From the NCBI GenBank assembly GCA_963703325.1, contig OY969805.1, forward strand, positions 1,426,001 to 1,490,000: a stretch of DNA of 64,000 nt, given 5' to 3'. Within the stretch, counting starts at the first letter, position 1; every line of letters begins with the position of its first letter. Under the pieces are notes generated by a model, which worked only from the letters and a program-made list of their open reading frames with translations, was not told the DNA's origin and searched no databases. The DNA comes from Aquilonibacter sp963703325 (lineage in GTDB: Bacteria; Vulcanimicrobiota; Vulcanimicrobiia; Vulcanimicrobiales; Vulcanimicrobiaceae). A program made the position numbers and the translations under genes. Positions 16,471-24,194 of this stretch are shown piece after piece.

Positions 16471-17095
16471 TGGTAGGCTCCTTCGTCGCTTCCTTTTGGT
16501 CGGCATGATCGTTGGCGTGCGCGCCGTCCTTGTGTTCCTTGTTCTCCTTGTCTTTATGCAGGGCGAACTTGGGTGGACCGGTCGGCGTCACGCGCGGCGC
16601 CAGGATCATGAACATGTTTTTACCTTCGAGCCGCGGTTCGCGTTCGACCGTGGCAAGCGGCGCCATATCCTCAGCCATGCGATCGAGTAACCGCCGGCCA
16701 AACGCCGTATATGTAATTTCGCGTCCGCGAAACATGATCGTTACCTTGATCTTACTTCCGTCGAGCAGCAGACGTTCGGTCATGCGTGCTTTGGTTTCGT
16801 AGTCGTGGGTCTCGATCTTCGGGCGCAACTTCACTTCACGAAGTTCGAAGTTGCGCTGTTTCTTGCGCGCGTCCTTATCCTTTTTCGACTGCTCATATTT
16901 CAGCCGGCCGTAGTCACCGATTTTGACCACGGGCGGTTGCGCGTTGGGCGAGATCTCGATCAAATCCAGGCCCGCACCTCGAGCGCGCGTGAGCGCGTCC
17001 TCGGTCGGCAATATGCCGAGCTGTTCGCCGTTTTCGTCGATCACGCGGACCTGCCGAATACGGATTTGCTCGTTGACTCGCAGCGGTCGAGCTAT
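16463..17095 (-). CDS. infC: translation initiation factor IF-3, probable AUA start
   Basis: 210 residues if it begins at the ATA codon at 17093-17095. The N-domain begins with ARPLRVNEQIRIRQVRVIDE, the C-domain has DYETKARMTERLL and DGSKIKVTIMFRGREI. IF-3 blocks 50S joining and checks the initiation codon. No ATG, GTG or TTG lies near the conserved start; AAAGGG is about 8 nt before ATA. A GTG at 17257 would add 54 residues of non-IF-3 sequence and lies upstream of the predicted transcription start. Rare start codons in infC are the known basis of its autoregulation. The C-terminus has an unusual tail of about 30 charged, His-rich residues. Confidence 0.93.
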   Translation of the reverse strand: MARPLRVNEQIRIRQVRVIDENGEQLGILPTEDALTRARGAGLDLIEISPNAQPPVVKIGDYGRLKYEQSKKDKDARKKQRNFELREVKLRPKIETHDYETKARMTERLLLDGSKIKVTIMFRGREITYTAFGRRLLDRMAEDMAPLATVEREPRLEGKNMFMILAPRVTPTGPPKFALHKDKENKEHKDGAHANDHADQKEATKEPTSA

Positions 17096-17119
17096 GGCGT
17101 TTTCCCTTTCAAGAGAGAC

Positions 17120-17143
17120 AAAAAATGGCGTTGCCGAAGCAAC
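17120..17143 (-). terminator. UUCG hairpin plus U6, putative attenuator in the infC leader
   Basis: On the minus strand, GTTGC-TTCG-GCAAC (17130-17143) closes the very stable C(UUCG)G tetraloop and can extend by two more pairs across a mismatch. It is followed within five nt by six T residues (17120-17125). It lies between the predicted transcription start and the infC start, so it would end transcripts early. Confidence 0.55.
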
Positions 17144-17181
17144 CCCACGCGCGGAACCTACCGACGGTCCCTCGAGTAGTA

Positions 17182-17227
17182 ACCGGATCGCCCGCGGGCA
17201 TCCGGTGAGCTCCTGGGGCGTGCCCCA
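17182..17227 (-). promoter_or_regulatory. structured 5' leader of infC-rpmI-rplT
   Basis: Two further hairpins lie upstream of the attenuator. 17214-17227 is TGGGGCGTGCCCCA, and 17182-17206 pairs ACCGGAT/ATCCGGT and GCCC/GGGC with one bulged base. A leader of about 145 nt fits autogenous control by L20 or IF-3 as known in other bacteria. I cannot show an L20-binding site from sequence alone. Confidence 0.5.
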
Positions 17228-17247
17228 AGCGCTTCTTCGGCCTGCGC

Positions 17248-17277
17248 AGAATAGCACGGGCCCGGGCGAGGTGTCAA
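17248..17277 (-). promoter_or_regulatory. sigma-70-type promoter of infC-rpmI-rplT
   Basis: Minus strand TTGACA (17272-17277, perfect -35), 18-bp spacer, TATTCT (17248-17253, four of six). Predicted start near 17241. The same TTGACA-N18 layout is found upstream of aceA at 42253-42282. Confidence 0.65.
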
Positions 17278-17303
17278 TGCTGGCTCGCGCGCTGGCTAGG
17301 TGG

Positions 17304-17309
17304 TAAACT
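17304..17309 (+). promoter_or_regulatory. -10 box of the toxin-antitoxin operon, leaderless layout
   Basis: TAAACT followed by 6 nt and then the ATG of the antitoxin. Transcription from this box would start at the first base of the start codon. There is no Shine-Dalgarno sequence and no clear -35. Confidence 0.45.
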
Positions 17310-17315
17310 AGCTAT

Positions 17316-17579
17316 ATGAAGTCGGTCGGAATCTTTGACGCCAAAACTCACCTCTCAGAGCTCGTCGCCGAAGCTGAACGGGGCGAGCGAATCACCATCA
17401 CCCGGAATGGGGTGCCTGCGGCGGTGCTCATCCCGGTGGAAGCCGAGGAGGCGCGACTGCAGCGCGCTCGGCGAATCTATGCGTCTGTTCGGCGCCGCGC
17501 GGAGGAGGTCGCACTACGCAACGGCGGCGGCATCCCGTGGGATGAAGTCAAGGCTTGGATCAACGAGGGCCGCCCGTGA
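17316..17579 (+). CDS. type II antitoxin, Phd/YefM family
   Basis: 87 residues. The N-terminal Phd fold has MKSVGIFDAKTHLSELVAEA and GERITITRNGVPAAVLIPV, the DNA-binding dimerisation part. The C-terminal part (RIYASVRRRAEEVALRNGG ... WDEVKAWINEGRP) is the toxin-binding tail. It neutralises the PIN-domain toxin encoded next and should repress the operon. The stop overlaps the toxin start (GTGA). Confidence 0.93.
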   Translation: MKSVGIFDAKTHLSELVAEAERGERITITRNGVPAAVLIPVEAEEARLQRARRIYASVRRRAEEVALRNGGGIPWDEVKAWINEGRP

Positions 17580-18016
17580 TTGTCGTCGATGCCTCGATCG
17601 CCGTCGACTGGTACAGCGATCCTACGGCAGCGGTTGCTAACGCTGCGTTCTACGAAGTGATTGTGAGCGGAGCGGCGGTCCCGGGAAATTTCCACGGCGA
17701 GGTTATGCAGGCGTTGCTGCGCGCCGTGCGGACCGGGCGCATGCGCGACGTCGAGATGGAAGCCAACGTTGTAGACCTCGACGAGCTGGAGTTCGAGGTG
17801 GAATTTCCTCCTTTGGCGATGGTCGTTCAATTCGCCCGAAAGCACGAACTGAGCGCGTATGACGCCGGCTATCTCGCGGTCGCGAGATTCCGCGGCATTA
17901 AACTCATCACACGCGACGCGAAACTCGCTGATGCAGCAAAGGCGGAGGGTTGTTTGTGGATGCCACCGGCCCCGGATGACGTCGAAAAGAAGTTCAATTT
18001 ACTACTGGCGAGCTAG
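17576..18016 (+). CDS. type II toxin, VapC-like PIN-domain ribonuclease
   Basis: 146 residues from the GTG at 17576. The PIN active site is complete: D5 in VDASIAVDW, E42 in NFHGEVMQAL, D96 in SAYDAGYLAVA, and D114/D119 in TRDAKLADAA, which bind Mg2+. PIN toxins cleave tRNA or rRNA and stop growth. The pairing with a Phd-type rather than VapB antitoxin is common. The module looks intact and lies between the infC promoter and two decayed genes. Confidence 0.92.
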   Translation: MIVVDASIAVDWYSDPTAAVANAAFYEVIVSGAAVPGNFHGEVMQALLRAVRTGRMRDVEMEANVVDLDELEFEVEFPPLAMVVQFARKHELSAYDAGYLAVARFRGIKLITRDAKLADAAKAEGCLWMPPAPDDVEKKFNLLLAS

Positions 18017-18064
18017 ATCGGCCGCTGTCAAGTCGATCTCAGGACAGATCGCTATGCATAGTCT

Positions 18065-18414
18065 ATGTTTGGAGCGCTCCTCGTCGCCGCGGTGACGTTG
18101 GCCAGCCCGTCGCCGCTTCCGATCATTATTACCACGACGAGCAGTCCGATCTGTCAGACGCTGCGCGAGAAGATCGCTCCGGCGATCGCCGGATTGGCAA
18201 TCGAGGACAAGGTCCTAGCACGGCAACATCCATTCGCGGTCAAGGGAAGCACGGTCTACCATTTGGCCGAGAACTGGATCTATGTGAACCAGCTGCTCAA
18301 CCCCGATATGCCGGCGCGATCGAGCGAGCATATCAAACGCGCCGCCAGACGACGCAGCGCGCGGAACTCGATATCTACTCCGTGCTGGCCCCGATCATCG
18401 CACAGTGCAAGTAG
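18065..18414 (+). pseudogene. degenerate secreted-protein gene, copy 1
   Basis: Starts with a possible signal peptide (MFGALLVAAVTLASPSPLP), then SSPICQTLREKIAPAIAGL and STVYHLAENWIYVNQLLNP. The meaningful reading then changes frame near 18310: the other frame gives TTQRAELDIYSVLAPIIAQC and a stop at 18412-18414. It shares the CQ-LREKIAPAI start, the hydrophobic-NWI-hydrophobic-x-x-LLNPD middle and the P-I-IAQC end with copy 2 next door. The family is not recognised. It is a frameshifted, shortened copy. Confidence 0.65.
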
Positions 18415-18422
18415 AGTAGTTA

Positions 18423-18952
18423 GAATGTCAGGCGCTGCGCGAGAAGATCGCGCCCGCAATCGTGCGTGCCTTTTACGAAGATCAGCTCATGGCCCGTCAG
18501 CGGCCGGTCGGGCACGATCCCCAGCACGGCGCCACCATCTCTGCCCTTGCGCTCAATTGGATCAAGATGGACGAGTTGCTCAACCCCGACACGTTCTTCG
18601 CCTCGGACAATCCGGCGGACAAAGCGCGCATGGAATCGTTGCGTGAGAAACTGCAGAAGGTTGCCGACGACGAGAACAACGCGCTCAACGTGCTCCCAGG
18701 TGCCTATTTCACAGCAGCACTCGAAGCCTTAGAGGGAAACAATCCCCAGATACCTTCGACCGCCCGCCCAATGCGGGCGAAGCGGGCCTTGAGCCGGGCG
18801 GCGAGCCGCAAGTTGCCCGCGCGTCCGGCGCTCTCGAGGCCGAGTACCTTCGTCGGCAGGCGCTGACGCAGCATGACGAACTCGGCGTAGCGCGGATGCT
18901 GCAGCCCCTGATTGCTCAGTGCAGGGCGCCCTCGCCGAACGCGTTACCGTAA
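18423..18952 (+). pseudogene. degenerate secreted-protein gene, copy 2
   Basis: Begins without a start codon, in frame with CQALREKIAPAIVRAFYEDQ, then ALALNWIKMDELLNPDTFFA and a helical part ending LEALEGNN near 18740. The frame then shifts: the remaining family-like end (EYLRRQALTQHDELGVARML, QPLIAQC) is in a second frame, with a stop at 18950-18952. It is a tandem relative of copy 1. The two together fill the space between the toxin gene and the acyl-CoA synthetase. Confidence 0.65.
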
Positions 18953-18965
18953 CGCGCGTCGACCG

Positions 18966-20552
18966 TTACACGTAGCCGCTGGCGCGCGTCGCGCCTTTGC
19001 GTTCGAGTTCGAGCTGACGCAATTCGACGCGTCGAATCTTGCCGGAGCGCGTCTTCGGCAACTCGGTGACGAATTCGATCTCGCGCGGATATTTGTACGG
19101 TGCGGTGACGCGCTTGCAGTGCTCTTGCAGCTCGCGAGCCAGCGCATCGTTCCCTTCATGCCCCGCGCGGAGTACGACGAACGCTTTGACGATGTTGCCG
19201 CGGTCGGGATCGGGACTGCCGACGACCGCCGACTCCGCGACCGCGGGATGTTCGAGCAATGCGCTCTCGACCTCGAACGGACCGATACGGTACGCGCCGG
19301 AGCTGATCACGTCGTCAGAGCGTCCAACGAACCAGAAGTAACCGTCTTCATCTATATAGGCGCGGTCGCCGGTGAGGTAATACCCGGCGCGATAGCTCTT
19401 GGCCGTCTCTTCGGGGTTGTTCAGGTAGCCCTTGAAGAGCGAGGGCGGCGTGCCGCGTAGCGCGATGTCGCCGGTCTCGCTGGTTTTGCACTCATTGCCG
19501 TCTTCATCGATCACGGTGACGTCGTGACCCGGTGTGGGTTTGCCCATCGATCCCGGCCGCACCGTGCTGCCGCGCACATTCGCAACGAGCAGTGTGTTTT
19601 CGGTTTGTCCGTAGCCGTCGAGTATCTCGAGACCGAACGCCTCTTTCCAGCGCGCGATCACCTCGGGATTGAGCGGCTCACCGGCGCTCACACAATGCCG
19701 CAACTTCGGTAGCTTCCAATGTGCGAGATCGGGAAGTTTGGCTTCGAGCCGGTACTCGGTGGGCGCTTGGCAGAGAATCGTCACCTCGAGCTGCGCGAGC
19801 AGATCCATCCGCTCCGTCGGCACGAACGCGCCCTCGTGCAAGACGATCGTGCTCCCGTGCGACCACGGGCCGAGCAGCACGTTCCACAGCGATTTCGCCC
19901 AACCGGTCGATGCCGTGCACCACACCAAATCGTTCGGCGTCGCATCGATCCAGTATTGCGCCTGCATGCGTTTCGCGTATGTGTAGGCGCGATCGTGCAC
20001 GACGCCTTTGGGATCCTTGGTCGTGCCGCTGGTGTAGACAATGTAGGCCCACTCATCGGCGTTGGTGTCGACGCCGGCGAACGGTTGTGCGTTGGCGGCG
20101 AGCGCATCGAGATCGTGCCAACCGTCTGCGGCACCGCGTACCGAAAATCCGGTGCGAACCGTTTTCGCTTCCGAGCGCGCCGTTTGCAGCTCGCCAAGGT
20201 TCGGCGCGTCGCCGATCATCGCGACCGCCTCGGCGTGATTAGCGCGGAAGATGAGGTCTTTCGCCCGCAGTTGTTCGGGGCCGGGAATAGCGATTGCGCC
20301 GAGCCGATCGAGCGCGAGCATCACGAACAACCACTGCGGAATCTTTGGCAACGCCACGATCACCCGCGAGCCGCGTTCGATACCCTGATCGCGCAATGCC
20401 GCGGCGTAGCGCTGCGACGCGCCGGCGATTTGCGCAAAGGTGTAGTCGCGCTGTGTGCTGTCGGCTGCGACGAACAACAAACCGCGGCGATTCTGCGTTG
20501 CGAGGTTGTCGATCACGTCTCGCGCAAAGTTGAAGCGTTCGGGAACGTTCAC
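18966..20552 (-). CDS. AMP-forming acyl-CoA synthetase
   Basis: 528 residues. ANL-superfamily motifs in order: P-loop-like YTSGTTKDPKGVVHD (about 185-199), GYGQTENT, TGDRAYIDEDGYFWFVGRSD, and TRSGKIRRVELR with the C-terminal catalytic lysine. Overall it is closest to the medium-chain acyl/benzoate-CoA ligase group; substrate unknown. It activates a carboxylate through an acyl-adenylate and then forms the thioester. The start is a GTG at 20550-20552 overlapping the aminotransferase stop (GTGA); longer frames lie inside that gene. Confidence 0.93.
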   Translation of the reverse strand: MNVPERFNFARDVIDNLATQNRRGLLFVAADSTQRDYTFAQIAGASQRYAAALRDQGIERGSRVIVALPKIPQWLFVMLALDRLGAIAIPGPEQLRAKDLIFRANHAEAVAMIGDAPNLGELQTARSEAKTVRTGFSVRGAADGWHDLDALAANAQPFAGVDTNADEWAYIVYTSGTTKDPKGVVHDRAYTYAKRMQAQYWIDATPNDLVWCTASTGWAKSLWNVLLGPWSHGSTIVLHEGAFVPTERMDLLAQLEVTILCQAPTEYRLEAKLPDLAHWKLPKLRHCVSAGEPLNPEVIARWKEAFGLEILDGYGQTENTLLVANVRGSTVRPGSMGKPTPGHDVTVIDEDGNECKTSETGDIALRGTPPSLFKGYLNNPEETAKSYRAGYYLTGDRAYIDEDGYFWFVGRSDDVISSGAYRIGPFEVESALLEHPAVAESAVVGSPDPDRGNIVKAFVVLRAGHEGNDALARELQEHCKRVTAPYKYPREIEFVTELPKTRSGKIRRVELRQLELERKGATRASGYV

Positions 20553-21757
20553 AGTGACTCCAGTGCGTCGCGGTAGCGCGGTAGCAGATAGTCGATCTCG
20601 TTCTCGCTGATGATCAGCGGCGGTGCGATTCGCAGTACGAACTCCTGCGTGTCCTTGGCCGCAACGCCGCGCTCGAGCAATGCGAGCGAAAGTGACTCCG
20701 CCGGAACGGTTAGCTCGATGCCGATCAACAGGCCGCGGCCGCGAATCTCTTTGACCAGCGGTGAAGGGATCGCGCGCAGCCCCTGCATGACCTTTGCGCC
20801 GGCGTAGCGTGCGCGTTCGGCGAGTTTCTCCTCGACGATCACGTCGAGTGCGGCTTCGCCGACGGCGCAGGCAAGCGCGTTGCCGCCGAAGGTGCTGCCG
20901 TGGTCGCCGGAAGCAAACAGCGACATGAGCGATTCGCTCGCGAGCACGGCGGACACCGGATAGTACCCGCCGCCGAGCGCCTTGCCGACGATCAACAGAT
21001 CGGGCGTGATATTGTCGAAATCGCAGGCGAAGAGGTCGCCCGTCCGTCCGAAACCGGTTTGAATTTCGTCGGCCACGAAGAGCACGTCGTGCTCTTTGCA
21101 CAACGCCCACGCGCGTTTGAGAAAACCATCGGGCGGAACGATCACCCCGCCTTCGCCTTGAATCGGCTCGATCAAGACCGCGCACGTGTTCGGCGTGATC
21201 GCGCGCTCGAGCGCATCGGCATCGCCGTAATTCACAAAGACGAACCCCGGCATGAACGGACCGAAGTCGGTGCGATACGATTCATTGGTGCTCGCGCTCA
21301 CCATCGCCGTCGTGCGGCCGTGGAAGTTGTTGGAGAAGACGATGATCTGGGCGGCGTCGTGCGCGATGCCTTTGCGGCGATAGCCCCAGCGGCGCGCGAG
21401 CTTGATCGCGGTTTCCACCGCCTCGGCGCCGGTGTTCATCGGCAAAGCGCGCTCAAAGCCGGTAACGTCGGTCAGCTTCTTTAGGAAGCGCCCCATGCGA
21501 TCGTTGCGCAATGCACGCGAGGTTAGCGGAACTTTGGCCGCCTGCGCGACTAAGGCCGCGTGGATTCGCGGGTGGCAGTGCCCCTGATTGACGGCGGAGT
21601 AGGCGCTGATGCAGTCGAGGTAGCGCGTCCCGTCGACGTCGTAGAGCCAGGCGCCCTCAGCGCGTTCGACCACGAGGTCGAGCGGGGTGTAGTTGTGGGC
21701 GCCGTAGGTCTCGTCGAGGTCGATAAAGCTTTGGCTGAGCTGGGATCGCGGAATCAT
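20549..21757 (-). CDS. rocD: ornithine-oxo-acid transaminase (class III aminotransferase)
   Basis: 402 residues from the ATG at 21757 (a second ATG at 21802 adds 15). YGAHNYTPLDLVVERAEGAW and CISAYSAVNQGHCHPRIH are the ornithine aminotransferase signature. DEIQTGFGRTG holds the PLP-ring aspartate and VGKALGGGYYPVSA the Schiff-base lysine. It converts ornithine and 2-oxoglutarate to glutamate-5-semialdehyde and glutamate, linking arginine and proline metabolism. Neither start has a good ribosome-binding site; the shorter one leaves room for the divergent gene at 21810. Coupled to the acyl-CoA synthetase downstream. Confidence 0.94.
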   Translation of the reverse strand: MIPRSQLSQSFIDLDETYGAHNYTPLDLVVERAEGAWLYDVDGTRYLDCISAYSAVNQGHCHPRIHAALVAQAAKVPLTSRALRNDRMGRFLKKLTDVTGFERALPMNTGAEAVETAIKLARRWGYRRKGIAHDAAQIIVFSNNFHGRTTAMVSASTNESYRTDFGPFMPGFVFVNYGDADALERAITPNTCAVLIEPIQGEGGVIVPPDGFLKRAWALCKEHDVLFVADEIQTGFGRTGDLFACDFDNITPDLLIVGKALGGGYYPVSAVLASESLMSLFASGDHGSTFGGNALACAVGEAALDVIVEEKLAERARYAGAKVMQGLRAIPSPLVKEIRGRGLLIGIELTVPAESLSLALLERGVAAKDTQEFVLRIAPPLIISENEIDYLLPRYRDALESL

Positions 21758-21809
21758 GATTCCCAAAGATTGCGCCGGGTGCCGCGAGAACACTTCTTTC
21801 ATATCAACA

Positions 21810-22679
21810 ATGCACCCATTACACCAGCTGTCCGAGCAGACGAGCGCGCTGCTCGACCGGTTCCGACGCCGCGACCATAGCGGTGTATCGGATGCCGGGC
21901 GTACAAAACTGCTCCTGCATGGCGAGGTCCGGCCGGTCGCGGTCGTACTCTTTCACGGCATTGCGGCAAGCCCCGAGCAGTTCGTACGGTTCGCTCACGA
22001 ACTCCACGCGCGCGGCCACAATGTAGTGGTTCCGCGGCTGCCGCGGCACGGCCATAGCGATCGGCTCACCGACGCGCTTGCTCGGCTCAGCGCCGACGAT
22101 CTGCGCGCGTTTGCGACGGAGAGCATCGAACTTGCGCAGGGCCTCGGCGACCGGGTGGTGGTTGCCGGATTTTCGCTTGGCGGACTGCTCGCGACCTGGG
22201 CGGCGCAGCACTATCCGATCGATCGCGCGGTCGCGATCGCGCCGTTCTTCGGGATGTCGTGGATGCCGACGCGGTGGACCGCGCCGTTTGCCGATTTGAT
22301 ACTGAGATTGCCCAATATTTTTGCGTGGTGGAATCCCATCGTTCGCGAGCGGCTGCAACCCGAACACGGGTATCCGCGCTATTCATCGCACGCGATCGGG
22401 CAGTCATTGTTGCTCGCACGTGACGTCTTTGCGCACGCGAACAAAGCCCTTGCCGCACGCGAATTAATCCTTGTCACCAATGCGTTAGAGGCGGCCGTGA
22501 ACAATCGCGCCGTACGGCAACTGGGACGCCTCTTACGCGCGCGGCCCGGCGGGCGACTGGAACAGATCGTGCTGCGCGGCATTCCGATCTCCCATGACAT
22601 CATCGAGCCGCTGCGCCACCCGGCGATCGCCGGCCACGTCTATCCGGAGCTACTCGATTTGATCGATCGTCCGCTATAA
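21810..22679 (+). CDS. alpha/beta hydrolase, paralogue A
   Basis: 289 residues. Oxyanion strand VVLFHGIAASPEQF, nucleophile elbow AGFSLGGLLAT (serine about 125), and a C-terminal HDIIEP with the catalytic histidine. No signal peptide. Its sequence matches the protein at 32378-33262 along its whole length (shared LTDAL, P-N-hydrophobic-F-x-WW, YPR-x-x-(S/T)HA, HDIIEP), so the two are paralogues flanking the pyrimidine cluster. Probable carboxylesterase or lipase; substrate unknown. The last codons (CTA TAA) contain the -10 box used by mmsA. Confidence 0.85.
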   Translation: MHPLHQLSEQTSALLDRFRRRDHSGVSDAGRTKLLLHGEVRPVAVVLFHGIAASPEQFVRFAHELHARGHNVVVPRLPRHGHSDRLTDALARLSADDLRAFATESIELAQGLGDRVVVAGFSLGGLLATWAAQHYPIDRAVAIAPFFGMSWMPTRWTAPFADLILRLPNIFAWWNPIVRERLQPEHGYPRYSSHAIGQSLLLARDVFAHANKALAARELILVTNALEAAVNNRAVRQLGRLLRARPGGRLEQIVLRGIPISHDIIEPLRHPAIAGHVYPELLDLIDRPL

Positions 22680-22680
22680 T
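22675..22680 (+). promoter_or_regulatory. perfect TATAAT box placed for a leaderless mmsA transcript
   Basis: TATAAT is formed by the last sense codon and stop of the preceding hydrolase gene, followed by 6 nt and then the mmsA ATG. Transcription from this box would start on the A of the ATG. No Shine-Dalgarno sequence precedes the start and no clear -35 is seen. It may serve the whole pyrimidine set. Confidence 0.5.
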
Positions 22681-22686
22681 CGTGTA

Positions 22687-24192
22687 ATGGCCGTCTCAAC
22701 CACAACCCGACTCATCCAGCACTACATCGACGGCGCCGCCGTCGACAGCCCCGCCGAGCGATCCGGCGAGGTCTTCGACCCGGCCCAGGGCATCGTCCAG
22801 GCGCGCGTCGCGTTTGCCGACGCGGCGACGATCGATCGCGCCGTGCGCGCGGCTGTCAAAGCCTTTCCGGCCTGGCGCGACACCCCGCTCGGCAAACGGT
22901 CGGAGATCCTTTTTGCGTTTCGCGAATTGCTGCGCGCGAACGCCCAGCGCCTGGCGCAGATCGTTTCGTCGGAACACGGGAAGATCGTCACCGATGCGGC
23001 CGGCGAAGTCGCCCGCGCGCTCGAGGTCGTCGACTATGCCTGCGCGCTGACACAAATGACGAAGGGCGAGTTTAGCGAGAGCGTGTCGCGCAACGTCGAT
23101 ACCTATTCGATTCGTCAACCGCTCGGGGTATGCGCCGGAATCACGCCGTTCAATTTCCCGATGATGGTGCCGGCGTGGATGTTTGCGATTGCGATCGCCT
23201 GCGGGAATACGTTCATACTCAAGCCGTCGGAGCGCGATCCGTCGGCGCCGGTCCTGATCGCGGAGTTGTGGACGCTCGCCGGCCTGCCGAAGGGCGTGTT
23301 CAACGTCGTGCACGGTGACAAGGCCGCGGTCGATGCGCTCCTAACGCATCCCGGTATCGCAGCAGTTAGCTTCGTCGGCAGCACGCCGATTGCGAAGTAC
23401 GTCTACGCGACCGCGGCGGCGAACGGCAAGCGCGTGCAGGCACTCGGCGGCGCGAAGAATCATCTCGTCGTGATGCCGGATGCCGACATGGATGCAGCTG
23501 CGGATGCGCTGGTATCCGCGGCGTACGGTTCGGCCGGACAGCGTTGTATGGCGATCTCGGCCAGCGTCACGGTTGGAAACGCGCACGAAGCGCTGTTGCC
23601 GAAGATCAAGGAACGCATCGCGCGCTTGAAGATCGGCCCCGGCGGCGACGCGAGCAACGACATGGGGCCGGTCGTAACCGCGCAAGCCAAAGAACGCATC
23701 ACGGACTACATCGCGCAGGGCGATCGCGCCGGCGCTGCGCTGGTCGAGGATGGACGAGCGTTGCGCGTGAGCGGATGCGAAGACGGGTTCTGGGTTGGGC
23801 CGACGCTCTTCGATAAGGTCACGCCGGAGATGACGATCTATACCGACGAAATCTTCGGGCCGGTGCTGGTGAACGTGCACGCGAAGACGCTCGACGAAGC
23901 GCTCGAGTTGATCAATCGCAATCCGTATGGAAACGGCACGTCGATCTTTACGCGTGACGGCGGAGCCGCACACAAGTTTCAGCGCGAAGTGCAGGTCGGC
24001 ATGGTCGGCGTCAACGTGCCGATTCCCGTCCCGGTCGGCTATTACAGCTTCGGCGGTTGGAAAGCGTCGCTGTTCGGCGACTTGCACATCTATGGTGAAG
24101 ACGGATTTCGTTTCTATACGCGCGGCAAGGTTGTAACCGCGCGTTGGGACGAGAGCTCCGGCGTGAACTTGGGATTCCCCACACACAGGTGA
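22687..24192 (+). CDS. mmsA: CoA-acylating methylmalonate/malonate-semialdehyde dehydrogenase
   Basis: 501 residues, normal length. Aldehyde dehydrogenase fold with GVCAGITPFNFPMMVPAWMF, FVGSTPIAKYVY (NAD site) and the catalytic cysteine in GSAGQRCMAIS (C287). These features mark the CoA-dependent MmsA/IolA type. It converts malonate semialdehyde to acetyl-CoA, or methylmalonate semialdehyde to propionyl-CoA, with NAD. Here it is the last step for beta-alanine from uracil and beta-aminoisobutyrate from thymine. First gene of the tightly spaced pyrimidine set; the propionyl-CoA product could feed the methylmalonyl-CoA mutase at 53-55 kb. Confidence 0.95.
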   Translation: MAVSTTTRLIQHYIDGAAVDSPAERSGEVFDPAQGIVQARVAFADAATIDRAVRAAVKAFPAWRDTPLGKRSEILFAFRELLRANAQRLAQIVSSEHGKIVTDAAGEVARALEVVDYACALTQMTKGEFSESVSRNVDTYSIRQPLGVCAGITPFNFPMMVPAWMFAIAIACGNTFILKPSERDPSAPVLIAELWTLAGLPKGVFNVVHGDKAAVDALLTHPGIAAVSFVGSTPIAKYVYATAAANGKRVQALGGAKNHLVVMPDADMDAAADALVSAAYGSAGQRCMAISASVTVGNAHEALLPKIKERIARLKIGPGGDASNDMGPVVTAQAKERITDYIAQGDRAGAALVEDGRALRVSGCEDGFWVGPTLFDKVTPEMTIYTDEIFGPVLVNVHAKTLDEALELINRNPYGNGTSIFTRDGGAAHKFQREVQVGMVGVNVPIPVPVGYYSFGGWKASLFGDLHIYGEDGFRFYTRGKVVTARWDESSGVNLGFPTHR

Positions 24193-24194
24193 CA

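Noticed and set aside
17096..17257. N-terminal extension of infC from the GTG at 17257
   Set aside because: 54 residues without IF-3 similarity, and the predicted transcript starts downstream of this GTG.
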